DNA of 64,000 nt from Ferrimonas sediminum (GCF_900100175.1 NZ_FNEM01000009.1:1-64000); one strand, 5' to 3'. Shown: positions 1-9,344, numbered from the stretch's first letter. Notes: generated by a model from the letters alone, not told the origin. Translations and numbers: made by a program.

Positions 1-62
1 GGAAAGCCCGTCGCCCTTGCGAACGCGAGGGCCCAGTGTCTTCGGGTTTAGAGGGAGAAAGA

Positions 63-88
63 AAAGCCCAACCAAGTGGTTGGGCTTT
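63..88 (-). terminator. Rho-independent terminator after ushA
   Basis: A perfect 12-bp inverted repeat (63-74 and 77-88, arm AAAGCCCAACCA) closes a two-base loop. Read on the minus strand the stem is followed by a T-rich tract (TTTTCTTTCT), so it terminates transcripts leaving the 5'-nucleotidase gene. It could also stop plus-strand transcripts arriving from upstream of the window. Confidence 0.8.
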
Positions 89-205
89 GGGGTTTGCTTT
101 GATTGCTCAAAGCGTGTCAGGAGCTGTTTATGCGAGCGATGGCGCCATAGCTTGAGTTAGCTGGGTCTTGGGTCTAAAAAGCCCAGCAAACCGCGCTCAT
201 TGGGT

Positions 206-1936
206 TTAGCCACCGCAGCCATAAGGGCTTCTGGAGTTGGTGTAGCGAACATCTTTTGCCCGGTCGTAGTCCATTGGGTTGAGAGACTTATGCTCTTTGA
301 TGAACTGGTACAGCATGTCGGCATCGACAAAGCCGGTGTTTCGAGCTTGTTCCAGCTTCGGATACTTGTTTCCGCCCGCGGCGTTGTAGCTGGGGAGAGT
401 AAACCGGTAGGTGTCAGCCAGGTTGAAGGGCTTACCACCAACAGACGTGATATCGACATCTCTGGCGACACAGTCGACGGTCATCTTGATGCCACTGAAG
501 TGGGCAAAGCCACCAGATCCCCGCGTCTTGATGGCTACCTTGGACAGGTACTGCTTCAGGTCGGTACCATTCATCTCGGTCACCGTCACGCTGTTGGCAA
601 ACGGTTGTACCTTGAGCACATCGCGATAGCGGATGGGGCCTTTTTCGATGGTGGTGCGAATGCCGCCTGAGTTCATGATGCCGAAGTCGGCAGGCACAGG
701 AAGCTGAGTCTGGGCGTGGGCGATCATGATTCCCAGGGGCGTGGCCTGATAACGCACGACCTTACGCTTGCCGATGAAATCCTGCTCCGCGACCCCAATC
801 TTCTCTTTCAGCTTTTGCTGGCCCTTGTTCTGGTAGGGACGCAGCAGCTCGAGGGTTTCCGGATCTCGGGTGGTCAGCATCTGAAACGGGTACATGGAAC
901 CGAATTTGGTGGCTGTGTTCACCGGAACCAGTTGGTAGTTTGCCAGATGCAGCTCACCACCATAGTATTCAAAATCGGCGCGGCCGACGTACTTGCCCCA
1001 CTCGTAGGCTTGCATGACCCAGGTACCATTTTGGCGATCCGGTTTACAGGCTTCATCGCGGCCGTAATCCTCTACGTACTCACCAGTCTCCCCCTCCATA
1101 CAGACAGGCAGTTGTGAGTGGCCGCCAATGATCGCCTGAACCTGACCTGGCTCAAGGCTTTGCGCCAGTGCGACATCCCCCGGCGCGTTGCTGCCATGGT
1201 CGCCATTTTCGTAATGGCCCATGTGGGTAAGACCAAAGACCAGATCTGGATGGTGCTTCTGTTCGAGTTCCGCCAGAATGCCCTTTATCTCCTCCTGTGG
1301 AGAAGTAAATTTCAGGCCCTGTACGAACTCAGGGTTACCGATCTCGGCGGTCTGCTCTGTGGTCAAGCCGACCACGGCCAATTTCAACCCCTGGACTTCA
1401 AACAGTTTGTAGGGTTCGAAGTAGAGTTGCCACTCACCGTCGACCTGGCGATAGATGTTGGCTGCCAGCCAGGGAAAGTTGGACCAGTCCCGCTGCTTAT
1501 CCACGATGGTCGTTGGGTTGTCAAACTCATGGTTACCCACGGCCATGGCGTCATAGCCGAGGTGGTTCATGCCGATAAAATCGGGTTCTGCATCCTGGAG
1601 GTCAGATTCAGGAACGCCGGTGTTGATGTCGCCACCGGAGAGTAGCAGTACCTCACCACCCTGTTCGGCAACCTCCTTACGGATGCCATCGATGACAGTC
1701 TTCCGCGCTGCCATACCATATTCACCCCTTTTGCTGTGCCAGAAACGGCCGTGGTGGTCATTGGTATGCAGCAGGGTGAAGCGCTTGCAATCATCGCCGG
1801 CGGCTACGCAGGCGGGTGATGCTGTTACCTTTGGGGCCTCTTCCTCCTGTTTCTTACCACAGCCGGTTAACGCCAATGCAAGGGCGAGGGCTGAGCCGGT
1901 AAGGAGCAGGTTAGAAGGATGAAGTGAACGATTCAT
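206..1936 (-). CDS. ushA: UshA-family 5'-nucleotidase / UDP-sugar hydrolase lipoprotein
   Basis: This 576-residue protein dephosphorylates 5'-nucleotides and can cleave UDP-sugars outside the inner membrane, letting nucleosides be imported. It matches UshA along its length: the metal sites LLHTNDHHG (D60, H62), GGD (D103) and GNHEFD (N135, H136, D139) sit at a constant offset from the E. coli residues, followed by THMGHY, GGHSQ and the C-terminal substrate domain. Unlike E. coli UshA, it has a lipobox (LALTGC, Cys26), so it is probably an anchored lipoprotein as in the Vibrio NutA type. The start is an ATG preceded by AAGGATT. It lies downstream of two secreted nuclease genes but behind their terminator, so it may have its own promoter. 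It fits a scheme in which extracellular DNA is cut to nucleotides and then dephosphorylated. Confidence 0.93.
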   Translation of the reverse strand: MNRSLHPSNLLLTGSALALALALTGCGKKQEEEAPKVTASPACVAAGDDCKRFTLLHTNDHHGRFWHSKRGEYGMAARKTVIDGIRKEVAEQGGEVLLLSGGDINTGVPESDLQDAEPDFIGMNHLGYDAMAVGNHEFDNPTTIVDKQRDWSNFPWLAANIYRQVDGEWQLYFEPYKLFEVQGLKLAVVGLTTEQTAEIGNPEFVQGLKFTSPQEEIKGILAELEQKHHPDLVFGLTHMGHYENGDHGSNAPGDVALAQSLEPGQVQAIIGGHSQLPVCMEGETGEYVEDYGRDEACKPDRQNGTWVMQAYEWGKYVGRADFEYYGGELHLANYQLVPVNTATKFGSMYPFQMLTTRDPETLELLRPYQNKGQQKLKEKIGVAEQDFIGKRKVVRYQATPLGIMIAHAQTQLPVPADFGIMNSGGIRTTIEKGPIRYRDVLKVQPFANSVTVTEMNGTDLKQYLSKVAIKTRGSGGFAHFSGIKMTVDCVARDVDITSVGGKPFNLADTYRFTLPSYNAAGGNKYPKLEQARNTGFVDADMLYQFIKEHKSLNPMDYDRAKDVRYTNSRSPYGCGG

Positions 1937-2051
1937 GGTAATCCTTCAGTATTCAGATACAGCGTTGCTGCTTGTCTTGGGGTTGGTTCTCTCATGGAAG
2001 AGAGCGCAATGAGCCCAAGGCGAGACAGAAGGCAACGCCTGTTCAATTAAA

Positions 2052-2087
2052 AAAAGCAGCACCCAGAGTGCTCTCGGTGCTGCTTTT
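2052..2087 (-). terminator. Rho-independent terminator after the endonuclease gene
   Basis: A 12-bp stem (2052-2063 with 2076-2087, arm AAAAGCAGCACC) is followed on the minus strand by a run of T. It lies 15 bases beyond the stop codon of the lamin-tail endonuclease gene and separates it from ushA. Confidence 0.85.
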
Positions 2088-2101
2088 ATTGGCTTACCGG
2101 A

Positions 2102-4744
2102 TTAGGCCCGGCGGCGACGCCACATCAGTGGCAGCAGCAGGGCGATGAAACCGCCGAAGCTACCGGCACCATCAGGCTCAACCCAGCCAGCTTCCTCGGT
2201 GTTCTGAACGTCGATGCTAACCGTAGTTTTAAAGCTGTCATCGTCGTTGCTGGCAGTCAGCTCAAACACCAGAGCCTGGTTGATGTCTACCTTAGGAGAG
2301 GTAACGTCAAGCTTCAGGCCAGAGGCAGTGAACTCTGCAGCGGCACCGGACACCTGCTTCCAGCTGTAGCTCAGGCCTTGTGGCTCATCGGTAATCACAG
2401 CGGTGATGGTGGTGCTGTCACCTTCAGTCAGCTTGGTGTTGCCATCGAAGCTCACGTCCAGGGTCAGAGGCACGTTGGTCACCGGCAGGTTAATTACTTC
2501 GCTGGTTTCCAGAACGCCATCGCTCACGGTGAGGGTGAACTTCAGTGCTGTATCGGCATCAACCATCGGTGCTGTCAGGGTCAGAACCGCACCGGTGCCA
2601 ACAACGGTTTTCTCATCACCCGAAGTCTGTTCCCAGCTAAAGGTCAGGGTCTGGCCTTCGCCGCCAACGGTGGCAGAAGCGTCCAGAGTGAAGCTGGCAC
2701 CTTCGGCTACGGTCTCAGGAGCCGTTACCTTGACTTCGACATCCAGGGCCGGGGTTACGGGATCGCCACAGACATCGCCATACACCTGTTGCACCAGCTC
2801 TGGGCGGTCGATGAAGGGGTTACGGTTGCCCTGGTAGGCATAAACCGCATCGTTACGGCTCTGCTCATAGCTATCAACTGGATCCAACGTGTTCCAGGCG
2901 TACAGAGTACACAGGGTACCAATCAGCGGAGCGCTATCTTCTTCTGTGGTGGTCAGGCGATCCACAGCCACAAGGTCGGGCATGCCAGTAGTTCCAGTAT
3001 TGGCACCCTGGTAACGGGTATCCATATACATGATCATACGGGCCACATCACCTTTCACTTCATCGCGAGGTTCCCAGCAGTCGGTGGTGGTATTCAGGTA
3101 GTTACCTGTGCCCTGACCGTTGAATTGCACCTCTTCACCAGAGTCACTGCACTCACCGAAGTCGTTGTTGCTTCGTTTAGTGTTAATGCCGGGATCTGCC
3201 GGGCGCAGGTGGTGGGCATCGGTGTAGCCCCACTGGGACTCGTTCGGGAAGCCATGGCTCTTGGCCCAGACGTGCTCACGGTTCCATTTGCCTGCACCAC
3301 TGCCACTGGTCTGGTTGTCGTGCTTGGAGATGGAGGCGCCGGTATAGATCTCGATAACGTTCTTATCGTTGCCGGGATCCTGGTCGGCGTAGGTCAGTGC
3401 CGTCCACACCTGTTTGTAGCTCAGTTGCTTGTGGCCTGCTGCGATGATGGTCGACAGCGCGGTTTTGAGCTCTTCAGGGGTACTGAAGTCACCGTTCAGT
3501 GCGTCAGAGTAGTACTCATCGCTGTTGAAGGTTTTAGGATCGGCAACCGGAGTCAGGGTTTCGCAACCTGTGCAGGGATCGGTAGGTTCGGGATCCGGAT
3601 CGACCGGGGTATCGCCGCAAGCGCCTTCACCCGGGCAGCCAAGGCCATCGGAGGTGTTTTGATCAAATACCGCCCACTGGTTATCGGCGCCAGGGAAGTC
3701 AGCGTCGGCAACGGTATCGCCGGCAGCGACACTGGCTTTACGACGCAGGGTCTTTTCGGCGGTGGAGAAGTCGCTATTGTTAGGATCGGTCCAGGCAGAG
3801 CCCGGGTCTACGCCAAACTTGCCTAAGCGATCGATAACCACATCATTTTTGGTCAGAACCAGCGCATCGTCACCGTTGAACCAGGTGACTGAGGAGGCGG
3901 TGCCGATTTTGAATGCGTCGTCGGCACCGGAGTTGTGGAAGACGATGCTTTTGCCAGCTTCCAGGGTGCCAGACAGAGTTTCAGATCTGTCTGCATTGAA
4001 GTCTGTGCTGCCATTGCTATACAGAGTGATCTGATAGTTGTCGTCATCCAGGTTGATGGCGCTGCCACCCACGTTGGAGATCTCGACCGCCTTATTGCTG
4101 CTGCTGCCTTCAACGTATTCGGTAATCAGCAGTACACCGGGTGTTGCTTCAGAGCTACACGCACCTTCACCCGGGCAGCCAAGACCATCGGAGGTGTTTT
4201 GGTCAAATACCACCCACTGGTTATCGGCGCCAGGGAAGTCAGCATCGGCAACGGTATCGCCGGCAGTGACACTGGCTTTACGACGCAGGGTCTTTTCAGC
4301 GGTGGAGAAGTCGCTATTGTTAGAATCGGTCCAGGCAGAGCCCGGGTCTACGCCCAGCTTGCCGAAGCGATCGACAACCACATCATTTTTGGTCAGGACC
4401 AGGGCGTCGTCACCGTTAAAGTAGGTGATGGTCGATTCAATGCCCACTTTAAACGCCTCGTCGGCGCCGCCGTTGTGGAAGACAAGGCTCTCACCTGCAG
4501 CCAGAGTGCCGGTCAGAACTTCGGTTGCGCTGACGTCGGTGCTGCCATTGTTGTAACGAAGCAGTTTGTAGTTTTCACCGGCTAGGTCAATCGCGCTGCT
4601 GCCAAGGTTGGAAAGTTCAACGGCTTTATTGCTGCTGCTGCCTTCAACGTATTCGGTGATCACCAAGTTGGCGTTGGCGGCAGTAGAGACGGTGCCGAGA
4701 AGCATGGCAGTTGCCGCGGCAACTGCGCTGATTTTAATCGTCAT
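2102..4744 (-). CDS. Secreted endonuclease I with two lamin-tail domains and GlyGly-CTERM anchor
   Basis: The 880-residue product is a surface or secreted nuclease. After a signal peptide ending in ANA come two lamin-tail domains (each beginning LVITEYVEG or LLITEYVEG), then an endonuclease I (EndA/NucM) core with NREHVWAKSHG near residue 487 and RMIMYMDTRYQG further on, then two PKD/Ig-like domains. The C-terminus has the GlyGly-CTERM layout: short Gly-rich stretch, hydrophobic helix, RRRR. In this family that tail is cut by rhombosortase after type II secretion. An in-frame TTG lies 18 bases upstream, but the ATG at 4744 follows AAGAGA and leads straight into the signal peptide, so I chose it. 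The two lamin-tail blocks are also near-identical in DNA (see repeats). It is probably cotranscribed with the ExeM-type gene upstream. Confidence 0.88.
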   Translation of the reverse strand: MTIKISAVAAATAMLLGTVSTAANANLVITEYVEGSSSNKAVELSNLGSSAIDLAGENYKLLRYNNGSTDVSATEVLTGTLAAGESLVFHNGGADEAFKVGIESTITYFNGDDALVLTKNDVVVDRFGKLGVDPGSAWTDSNNSDFSTAEKTLRRKASVTAGDTVADADFPGADNQWVVFDQNTSDGLGCPGEGACSSEATPGVLLITEYVEGSSSNKAVEISNVGGSAINLDDDNYQITLYSNGSTDFNADRSETLSGTLEAGKSIVFHNSGADDAFKIGTASSVTWFNGDDALVLTKNDVVIDRLGKFGVDPGSAWTDPNNSDFSTAEKTLRRKASVAAGDTVADADFPGADNQWAVFDQNTSDGLGCPGEGACGDTPVDPDPEPTDPCTGCETLTPVADPKTFNSDEYYSDALNGDFSTPEELKTALSTIIAAGHKQLSYKQVWTALTYADQDPGNDKNVIEIYTGASISKHDNQTSGSGAGKWNREHVWAKSHGFPNESQWGYTDAHHLRPADPGINTKRSNNDFGECSDSGEEVQFNGQGTGNYLNTTTDCWEPRDEVKGDVARMIMYMDTRYQGANTGTTGMPDLVAVDRLTTTEEDSAPLIGTLCTLYAWNTLDPVDSYEQSRNDAVYAYQGNRNPFIDRPELVQQVYGDVCGDPVTPALDVEVKVTAPETVAEGASFTLDASATVGGEGQTLTFSWEQTSGDEKTVVGTGAVLTLTAPMVDADTALKFTLTVSDGVLETSEVINLPVTNVPLTLDVSFDGNTKLTEGDSTTITAVITDEPQGLSYSWKQVSGAAAEFTASGLKLDVTSPKVDINQALVFELTASNDDDSFKTTVSIDVQNTEEAGWVEPDGAGSFGGFIALLLPLMWRRRRA
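3621..3877. repeat. Direct repeat copy A within the lamin-tail endonuclease gene
   Basis: This 257-base stretch recurs 540 bases away (4161-4417) with about 15 differences counted by eye. The offset is exactly 180 codons, so both copies are in frame and encode the second half of each lamin-tail domain plus the linker containing CPGEGAC. Confidence 0.9.
4161..4417. repeat. Direct repeat copy B within the lamin-tail endonuclease gene
   Basis: This is the partner of 3621-3877. Identity falls away abruptly on the side encoding the start of each domain, which suggests a recent partial duplication or gene conversion rather than uniform selection on the whole domain. Confidence 0.9.
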
Positions 4745-4772
4745 AATGGTATCTCTTTTCAATCCAGGACTC

Positions 4773-4801
4773 GAAGCGCACTGCCTTAAGGCAGGCGCTT
4801 C
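4773..4801 (-). promoter_or_regulatory. Intergenic hairpin between the two nuclease genes
   Basis: GAAGCGC and CTGCC pair with GGCAG and GCGCTTC around a TTAA loop, with one bulged A at 4780. It fills the 72-base gap between the ExeM-type stop and the next start, and has no T-run. It looks like an mRNA processing or stability element, or a partial attenuator. Confidence 0.5.
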
Positions 4802-4816
4802 ATTGTCGAGATAAAC

Positions 4817-7800
4817 TTATTTGCGGATGCGACGACGCAGTGCCGCCAGGCCGAATAGGGACAGCATGCTGATAAAGCCGGTGCTGCCGCCGCTGCCATC
4901 GCTCTTTTCTTCAACGATGTCGGCAACCAGCGAATCGCGGCTGGAGACTTCGATCTCAAAGGATTTGCTGGAGCCAGCTACTACTTCGCCGTTGCGCTTC
5001 AGTGAAACCGTGGCGTGGTAATAGGCGGATGGGGCACCAAACACTTCGAAGGTCACCATGGTTTGGCCATCCTCTGTCAGCACCACGTTGGGCTCGACCA
5101 TCTGGCTCAGATCCAGGTTGGCTTCATCGTCGGTTGGGCTCAGTTTGATGGTGGCAACGTCACCTTCCAGGGCACCGGCATCGGCAGGAACCTGATAGGG
5201 CACCTTGATCAGTTTTCTCAGCTTGGGCAGAACCAGAGCGTGGCCTGGATCGGCTTCGCCCGGCTTGTAGCTCAGAGTGATCAGCGCTGGATCGTGGTCA
5301 GAAGAGCGGTAGATGTCTGCGTTGTAGAATTTGTGCTCACCACCGGTGATGGTGCCTTTGTACTCATTTTTGTAGTCATACAGGCTCGCTTCGGCGGCAT
5401 TGATGTGCCAGTCGGTGGCATCAACCACACGATCTTCCAGAGAGGGAGAGATCAGGATGTGGTCAAGAGAACCCACTTCATCGTTGTAGGAGAAGCTCCA
5501 CGGAGTCTTGCCTTTCTCTTCGAAGAACTTGCCAACGATATCAACGTAACCGTAGGTCTTGGTGATGGTTACGGGAGCGCCGCTTTCGTTGAACTGAGGC
5601 TTGTAGCCGAGGAAGGTATGGCTGGCGGTGACCAACGTCTTGTTGCGTGGGTTTTCAGTCAATACCAGCAGGGGATCTTCCTTGCCGTAGGCATTCAGGT
5701 CACCGAGGATGATCTTGTCACCAGGAATCTCTTCCATCTCTTCACCCAGGTGAACTGCGCCGGCAACACGGAACTCGGAACAGGAGCCTTGGCGATCCAG
5801 GTCAGGTGCTTCGCGGTTATTCCACTCGGTGGCATCACCGAACTCAACGCCTTGCCAGTCTTCCCAGCAGGTAGAGCCTTTAGACTTGAGGTGGTTCACT
5901 GCCAGAGTCAAACGTTTACCGGTCTGGTTAATCACGAAAGTCACTACCAGGGCATTACGGTGATAGTTCTGGCCGTTTTCCAGGATCTCTTTATTCTGAT
6001 CCTTGATCACCTCACCGTTGTCGTTAACGATGGTGGGTGCTTTCTGCTGAGGCATTGGGATAACGCGGGTGCGTTCGATGCTCATCATGCTTGGGCGGTA
6101 CATGATACCGGTAGCAATCGCATCGGCGCCAATGGCGTCCAGTTCATCCAGCACCTGGTTGCCGTTGTGGTCGAAGCCAACGAACACGTAGCGGTTCTCG
6201 GTAGAGGTGGGGCCGTTGTAATCACGCGCCCGCTCGTCCACATACTCGATGTTAACCTGGTTAACCATCTCGGCGATGGCGCTGTTTTCGCCAAAGCCGT
6301 TGTTCTCCATCTCCATCAAGGCCAGAACGTCGGCATCCAGGGCTCGGATGGCTTCTACCAGCTTGGTTCTCTGATGGATGAACTCATCGTAGGTCTGGGC
6401 TCCGCGGCTCTGACCAAACTGGTTGTTGTCACCACCGAAGGGAGAGTTGAAGAAGTTGAACAGGTTTTGGCTGGCAACGCGGACTGGGAAGTGATCCTTC
6501 TCCACGGCCTCGGCCAGTGCAGGACTGGTGGAGCGGGGGAGGTTATGGATAAAGTTGTTACCGTTCAGCTGGTTGGTAACGGTCAGGCTGAAGTCAAGCT
6601 CGTTCTTACCCGTGGCGTTGTCCAGTGCAGTTTCGTACTGGCTGATGACGCCTTCCATGCCAACGACACTGTCATCGATACGGATGTAGTCTTTGTGCGG
6701 GTTGGTGTTAAAGTCTGCGTAGTAGGGAAGCTCGTTGTTACGAGAGACCGTGGCGCTTTCGATGACCAGTCGATAGTCGTCGTTTTGATCTGCGGCGGCT
6801 TTAGATTCAGGGCTACCGGCAACATGCAGGTGGTTGGGTTGCACGTTGGGGCGGGTGTAGGCCACAACCATATTGTTGCGGTTTTTCCCCGTTGAGCTCG
6901 GCAGGTAGTTATAGCTGAAGGTGCGAGACACCCGCATGTCCTGGTTACCGTCCGTGAGCGGATCCAGGTCTTCGGTCAGGCTGACCAGCATGCCTTCATA
7001 ACGCTCCAGAGTGTTGTCAAAGGAACCTTTGTCGGCTTCCATAACCTCGATGGGGGTTACGTTGGTTGCAGTAAAGTTGGAGTCGGTGACTTCCCACTTG
7101 TCGGCGGCCAGTTGAGTCTGACCTTCAAATTCAGCCACTTCACTGCCCAGGCACACGGTTCGGCCGAGCAGTTGGCTGTCGGCGCTGCCGCTTTTCACGA
7201 AGATGCCGTCAGAGGTCATGGGGTCGTTATCGGAGATCAGGTCTCGAATGTAGAAACCTTTAGCGGGTACGGAAACCACAGCGGTAACCACACCCTTGAC
7301 AGCAACCGTTTGTCCTTCCAGAGGTGACGTGCTGCCGCTGCCTTGAATGACACTGATGTCGGTCAGGTTTTCACAGACGAAAGGCACGTATGCCTCGGCA
7401 TAGTTTGGGGTACCCATGGTGGCGGTCGTCAAGGGAGAGGTCGCTACCCACTGGGAGGCATCGAAATTGGCAGACTGAGTCGGCGCATTGCCATCTTCGG
7501 CCAGCCGGCGAACCAGGGTGGTATCGGGTGCCCAAACGGAACCGTCATTCTCACCACCGACACGGTCGATAACGGTATTGCCGTTTTTGAGGTAGAAGCC
7601 GTCGTTACCGGTCATGTACAGATTGGAGTACGAGGTATCGGGATCGCCGGTGGCAACGACAAAGGTGCCGCCGTTGTCGGTGATGGTTTTCTTGTACTCG
7701 TCGGAAACACCGTTGCTTAATACAACCAGTGATTTACCAGCCTCAATGCTCAGGCCGGTCAGGATTTGATTGCCGTCGGCATTGAGCAGTTTGTTGTCGT

Positions 7801-8005
7801 ATTTACCGTTGCCGCGGAGGAATGCGGCAACGTCGTCAGTAAAGGTATAGGCGTCGGTGGCGTGGGTGTTGGTGATCTCTACAGAACCAAACTCCGTTCC
7901 GCCGTCTTTTTGCACCATTTCGGTGATCAGCAGATCTTCAACGGCGGCGTGGGCGCCAACGCTGATTACGCTGGCAACGGCCAGCGAGAGGATACTTTTA
8001 TTCAT
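4817..8005 (-). CDS. ExeM/NucH-type extracellular nuclease with GlyGly-CTERM
   Basis: The 1062-residue protein matches the ExeM/NucH group of large secreted DNases. A signal peptide ending in AHA is followed by a lamin-tail domain (about 20-130), an OB-fold domain of the YhcR type (about 210-330), and an endonuclease/exonuclease/phosphatase domain from about residue 507. Its expected active-site strings are present: VASQNLFNF, LMEMENNGFG, NHLKSKG, ILGDLNAYG, GSLDHIL and SSDHDP. The tail GGSTGFISMLSLFG plus a basic end is GlyGly-CTERM. In Shewanella such enzymes degrade extracellular DNA for nutrition and biofilm turnover. It lies 34 bases after the porin gene and 72 before the second nuclease, so the three probably form one operon. 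exeM is a plausible name but I have not verified orthology. Confidence 0.9.
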   Translation of the reverse strand: MNKSILSLAVASVISVGAHAAVEDLLITEMVQKDGGTEFGSVEITNTHATDAYTFTDDVAAFLRGNGKYDNKLLNADGNQILTGLSIEAGKSLVVLSNGVSDEYKKTITDNGGTFVVATGDPDTSYSNLYMTGNDGFYLKNGNTVIDRVGGENDGSVWAPDTTLVRRLAEDGNAPTQSANFDASQWVATSPLTTATMGTPNYAEAYVPFVCENLTDISVIQGSGSTSPLEGQTVAVKGVVTAVVSVPAKGFYIRDLISDNDPMTSDGIFVKSGSADSQLLGRTVCLGSEVAEFEGQTQLAADKWEVTDSNFTATNVTPIEVMEADKGSFDNTLERYEGMLVSLTEDLDPLTDGNQDMRVSRTFSYNYLPSSTGKNRNNMVVAYTRPNVQPNHLHVAGSPESKAAADQNDDYRLVIESATVSRNNELPYYADFNTNPHKDYIRIDDSVVGMEGVISQYETALDNATGKNELDFSLTVTNQLNGNNFIHNLPRSTSPALAEAVEKDHFPVRVASQNLFNFFNSPFGGDNNQFGQSRGAQTYDEFIHQRTKLVEAIRALDADVLALMEMENNGFGENSAIAEMVNQVNIEYVDERARDYNGPTSTENRYVFVGFDHNGNQVLDELDAIGADAIATGIMYRPSMMSIERTRVIPMPQQKAPTIVNDNGEVIKDQNKEILENGQNYHRNALVVTFVINQTGKRLTLAVNHLKSKGSTCWEDWQGVEFGDATEWNNREAPDLDRQGSCSEFRVAGAVHLGEEMEEIPGDKIILGDLNAYGKEDPLLVLTENPRNKTLVTASHTFLGYKPQFNESGAPVTITKTYGYVDIVGKFFEEKGKTPWSFSYNDEVGSLDHILISPSLEDRVVDATDWHINAAEASLYDYKNEYKGTITGGEHKFYNADIYRSSDHDPALITLSYKPGEADPGHALVLPKLRKLIKVPYQVPADAGALEGDVATIKLSPTDDEANLDLSQMVEPNVVLTEDGQTMVTFEVFGAPSAYYHATVSLKRNGEVVAGSSKSFEIEVSSRDSLVADIVEEKSDGSGGSTGFISMLSLFGLAALRRRIRK

Positions 8006-8039
8006 AGCAAACTCTGTATGTAGTTAATTCGGACTCGGA

Positions 8040-9092
8040 TTAGAAGTACATGCGCGCGTAGGCGTAGCCGGCTTCAGGGGCTTCGCCGAAGCGGCCTTCC
8101 AGGGACAGAACAATGTCTTTGGCCGGGCGGTAGTTGAAGCCCACACTTCCCCAGCGGCGTTCTTTGCCGTACTCCGCAGGCTGGTCGGTGTAGTCGTAAT
8201 TCGGGCCGATCAGATCCCAGCCTTCATACTCTTCGTGGTTTGCTGAAGCGATGATTTCCCATTTTTCATTGAGATCGTATTTGCTGGTGAGGGTTAAACC
8301 GTAGTTGCGGAAGGTTTCATAACCCAGGTAAACGTCGCCGCTCTTGCGGGTGGCCAGGTCTTCATCTTCCAGGAAGCCGTTGAAGCCAAAGGCCAGTTTA
8401 GGCATCACCTGCAGACGTACGCCCAGGCCAACTTGCTGTTGCTCGCCATACTTGGAGATGCCGTCGGAACCACCGCGGGTTTCCAGGCCAACTACCACGG
8501 ACAGGAAGTCGGACATCCAGCCAACATAACCGTTGACGATGTCGCCCTGCAGGGCACCGCTCTTGTGTTCACCCTCATAGGAGTAAGAGGCACCCAGGAT
8601 GAGGTGATCGAAATCGGCCTGGTACTTAACGGTGTTTTCCTGATCGCCGGCTTCACCGGTTTCAACCGACTTGTTGAAGGTGAAGTCACCAAAGTGATCG
8701 TAATCATCAAAGGCGGTATCGGTCAGGCCCAGTTCAATCCACTGGTGGTCGGTAAAGGCGTAGCCGATGTACATCTTATCGATGGCCAGTTCGAATTCGC
8801 CATCGCCACCCAGCCAGTTACGGCGTTGGTAGTCCAGCTCGAGCCGATAGCGGTATTTACCACGCTGGCCTTCCATGCCCATGGTGGCGAAGCTGTCGTC
8901 GACGTACCCTTTGGTATCGTAAAATTCATCGTGGTTGTAATCGGGGTTGGTATCGATATGACCCCCAACACCAACTTCCCCATATAGGCGAGCGTAATCC
9001 CCAGCATCATTGAGCTCGAAGGTTACAGCGTTGACTGAACCTGCGCTAAATAAGGTGGCGAGGGCGATTGCAACGGTTGTTTTTTTTAACAT
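8040..9092 (-). CDS. Gram-negative outer-membrane porin
   Basis: This is a 350-residue beta-barrel protein. It starts with a clean signal peptide (cleavage after VNA) and then ARLYGEVGVGGH, the typical first strand of Shewanella/Vibrio general porins. Alternating hydrophobic strands rich in Tyr and Gly continue to a terminal aromatic residue (YARMYF), the signal recognised by the barrel assembly machinery. It heads the minus-strand group with the two secreted nucleases. That position suggests, without proving, that it lets nucleic-acid breakdown products cross the outer membrane. Its 630-base upstream region carries a CRP-like site and a palindrome. Confidence 0.85.
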   Translation of the reverse strand: MLKKTTVAIALATLFSAGSVNAVTFELNDAGDYARLYGEVGVGGHIDTNPDYNHDEFYDTKGYVDDSFATMGMEGQRGKYRYRLELDYQRRNWLGGDGEFELAIDKMYIGYAFTDHQWIELGLTDTAFDDYDHFGDFTFNKSVETGEAGDQENTVKYQADFDHLILGASYSYEGEHKSGALQGDIVNGYVGWMSDFLSVVVGLETRGGSDGISKYGEQQQVGLGVRLQVMPKLAFGFNGFLEDEDLATRKSGDVYLGYETFRNYGLTLTSKYDLNEKWEIIASANHEEYEGWDLIGPNYDYTDQPAEYGKERRWGSVGFNYRPAKDIVLSLEGRFGEAPEAGYAYARMYF

Positions 9093-9328
9093 TGCCTGTA
9101 TTTCCGTTTGATAACATTCAACCCGTAGCGTGTAGGCTGAATTTATATTTAAGGTTGGTTTTCAGTAATACTTAATTCGCCAAATACTTAAGAAGGGGGA
9201 GTGGCATACGCCAGCGAAATCGCTTTCATCTTTGGAATGTAGTTCATCAGTTAGACCCGTTTTTATTGTAAATTGCCGCTCAACTTTAACTTATTACTGT
9301 TTGATATTTGTTACTATTTTGCATGATT

Positions 9329-9344
9329 GGTGATCTTGATCACA
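9329..9344. promoter_or_regulatory. Candidate CRP binding site
   Basis: GGTGA-TCTTGA-TCACA matches the TGTGA-N6-TCACA consensus with one mismatch. It lies about 240 bases upstream of the porin start. CRP control would fit nutrient scavenging, but the distance means an intermediate promoter or a long leader. Confidence 0.5.

Noticed and set aside
1-51. Possible C-terminal tail of a plus-strand gene ending in TAG at 49-51
   Set aside because: Only 16 codons are visible and no protein family can be recognised, so it cannot be supported.
160-187. Hairpin GCTGGG/CCCAGC downstream of ushA
   Set aside because: The T-rich part is inside the loop rather than after the stem, and a much better terminator lies at 63-88.
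5015-6895. A 626-codon open frame on the plus strand opposite the ExeM-type gene, and similar long antisense frames at 2378-3826, 36003-37484 and 38314-39753
   Set aside because: They lie wholly inside well-supported genes, translate to repetitive Gly/Val/His-rich text without domains, and are expected from codon bias in GC-rich DNA.
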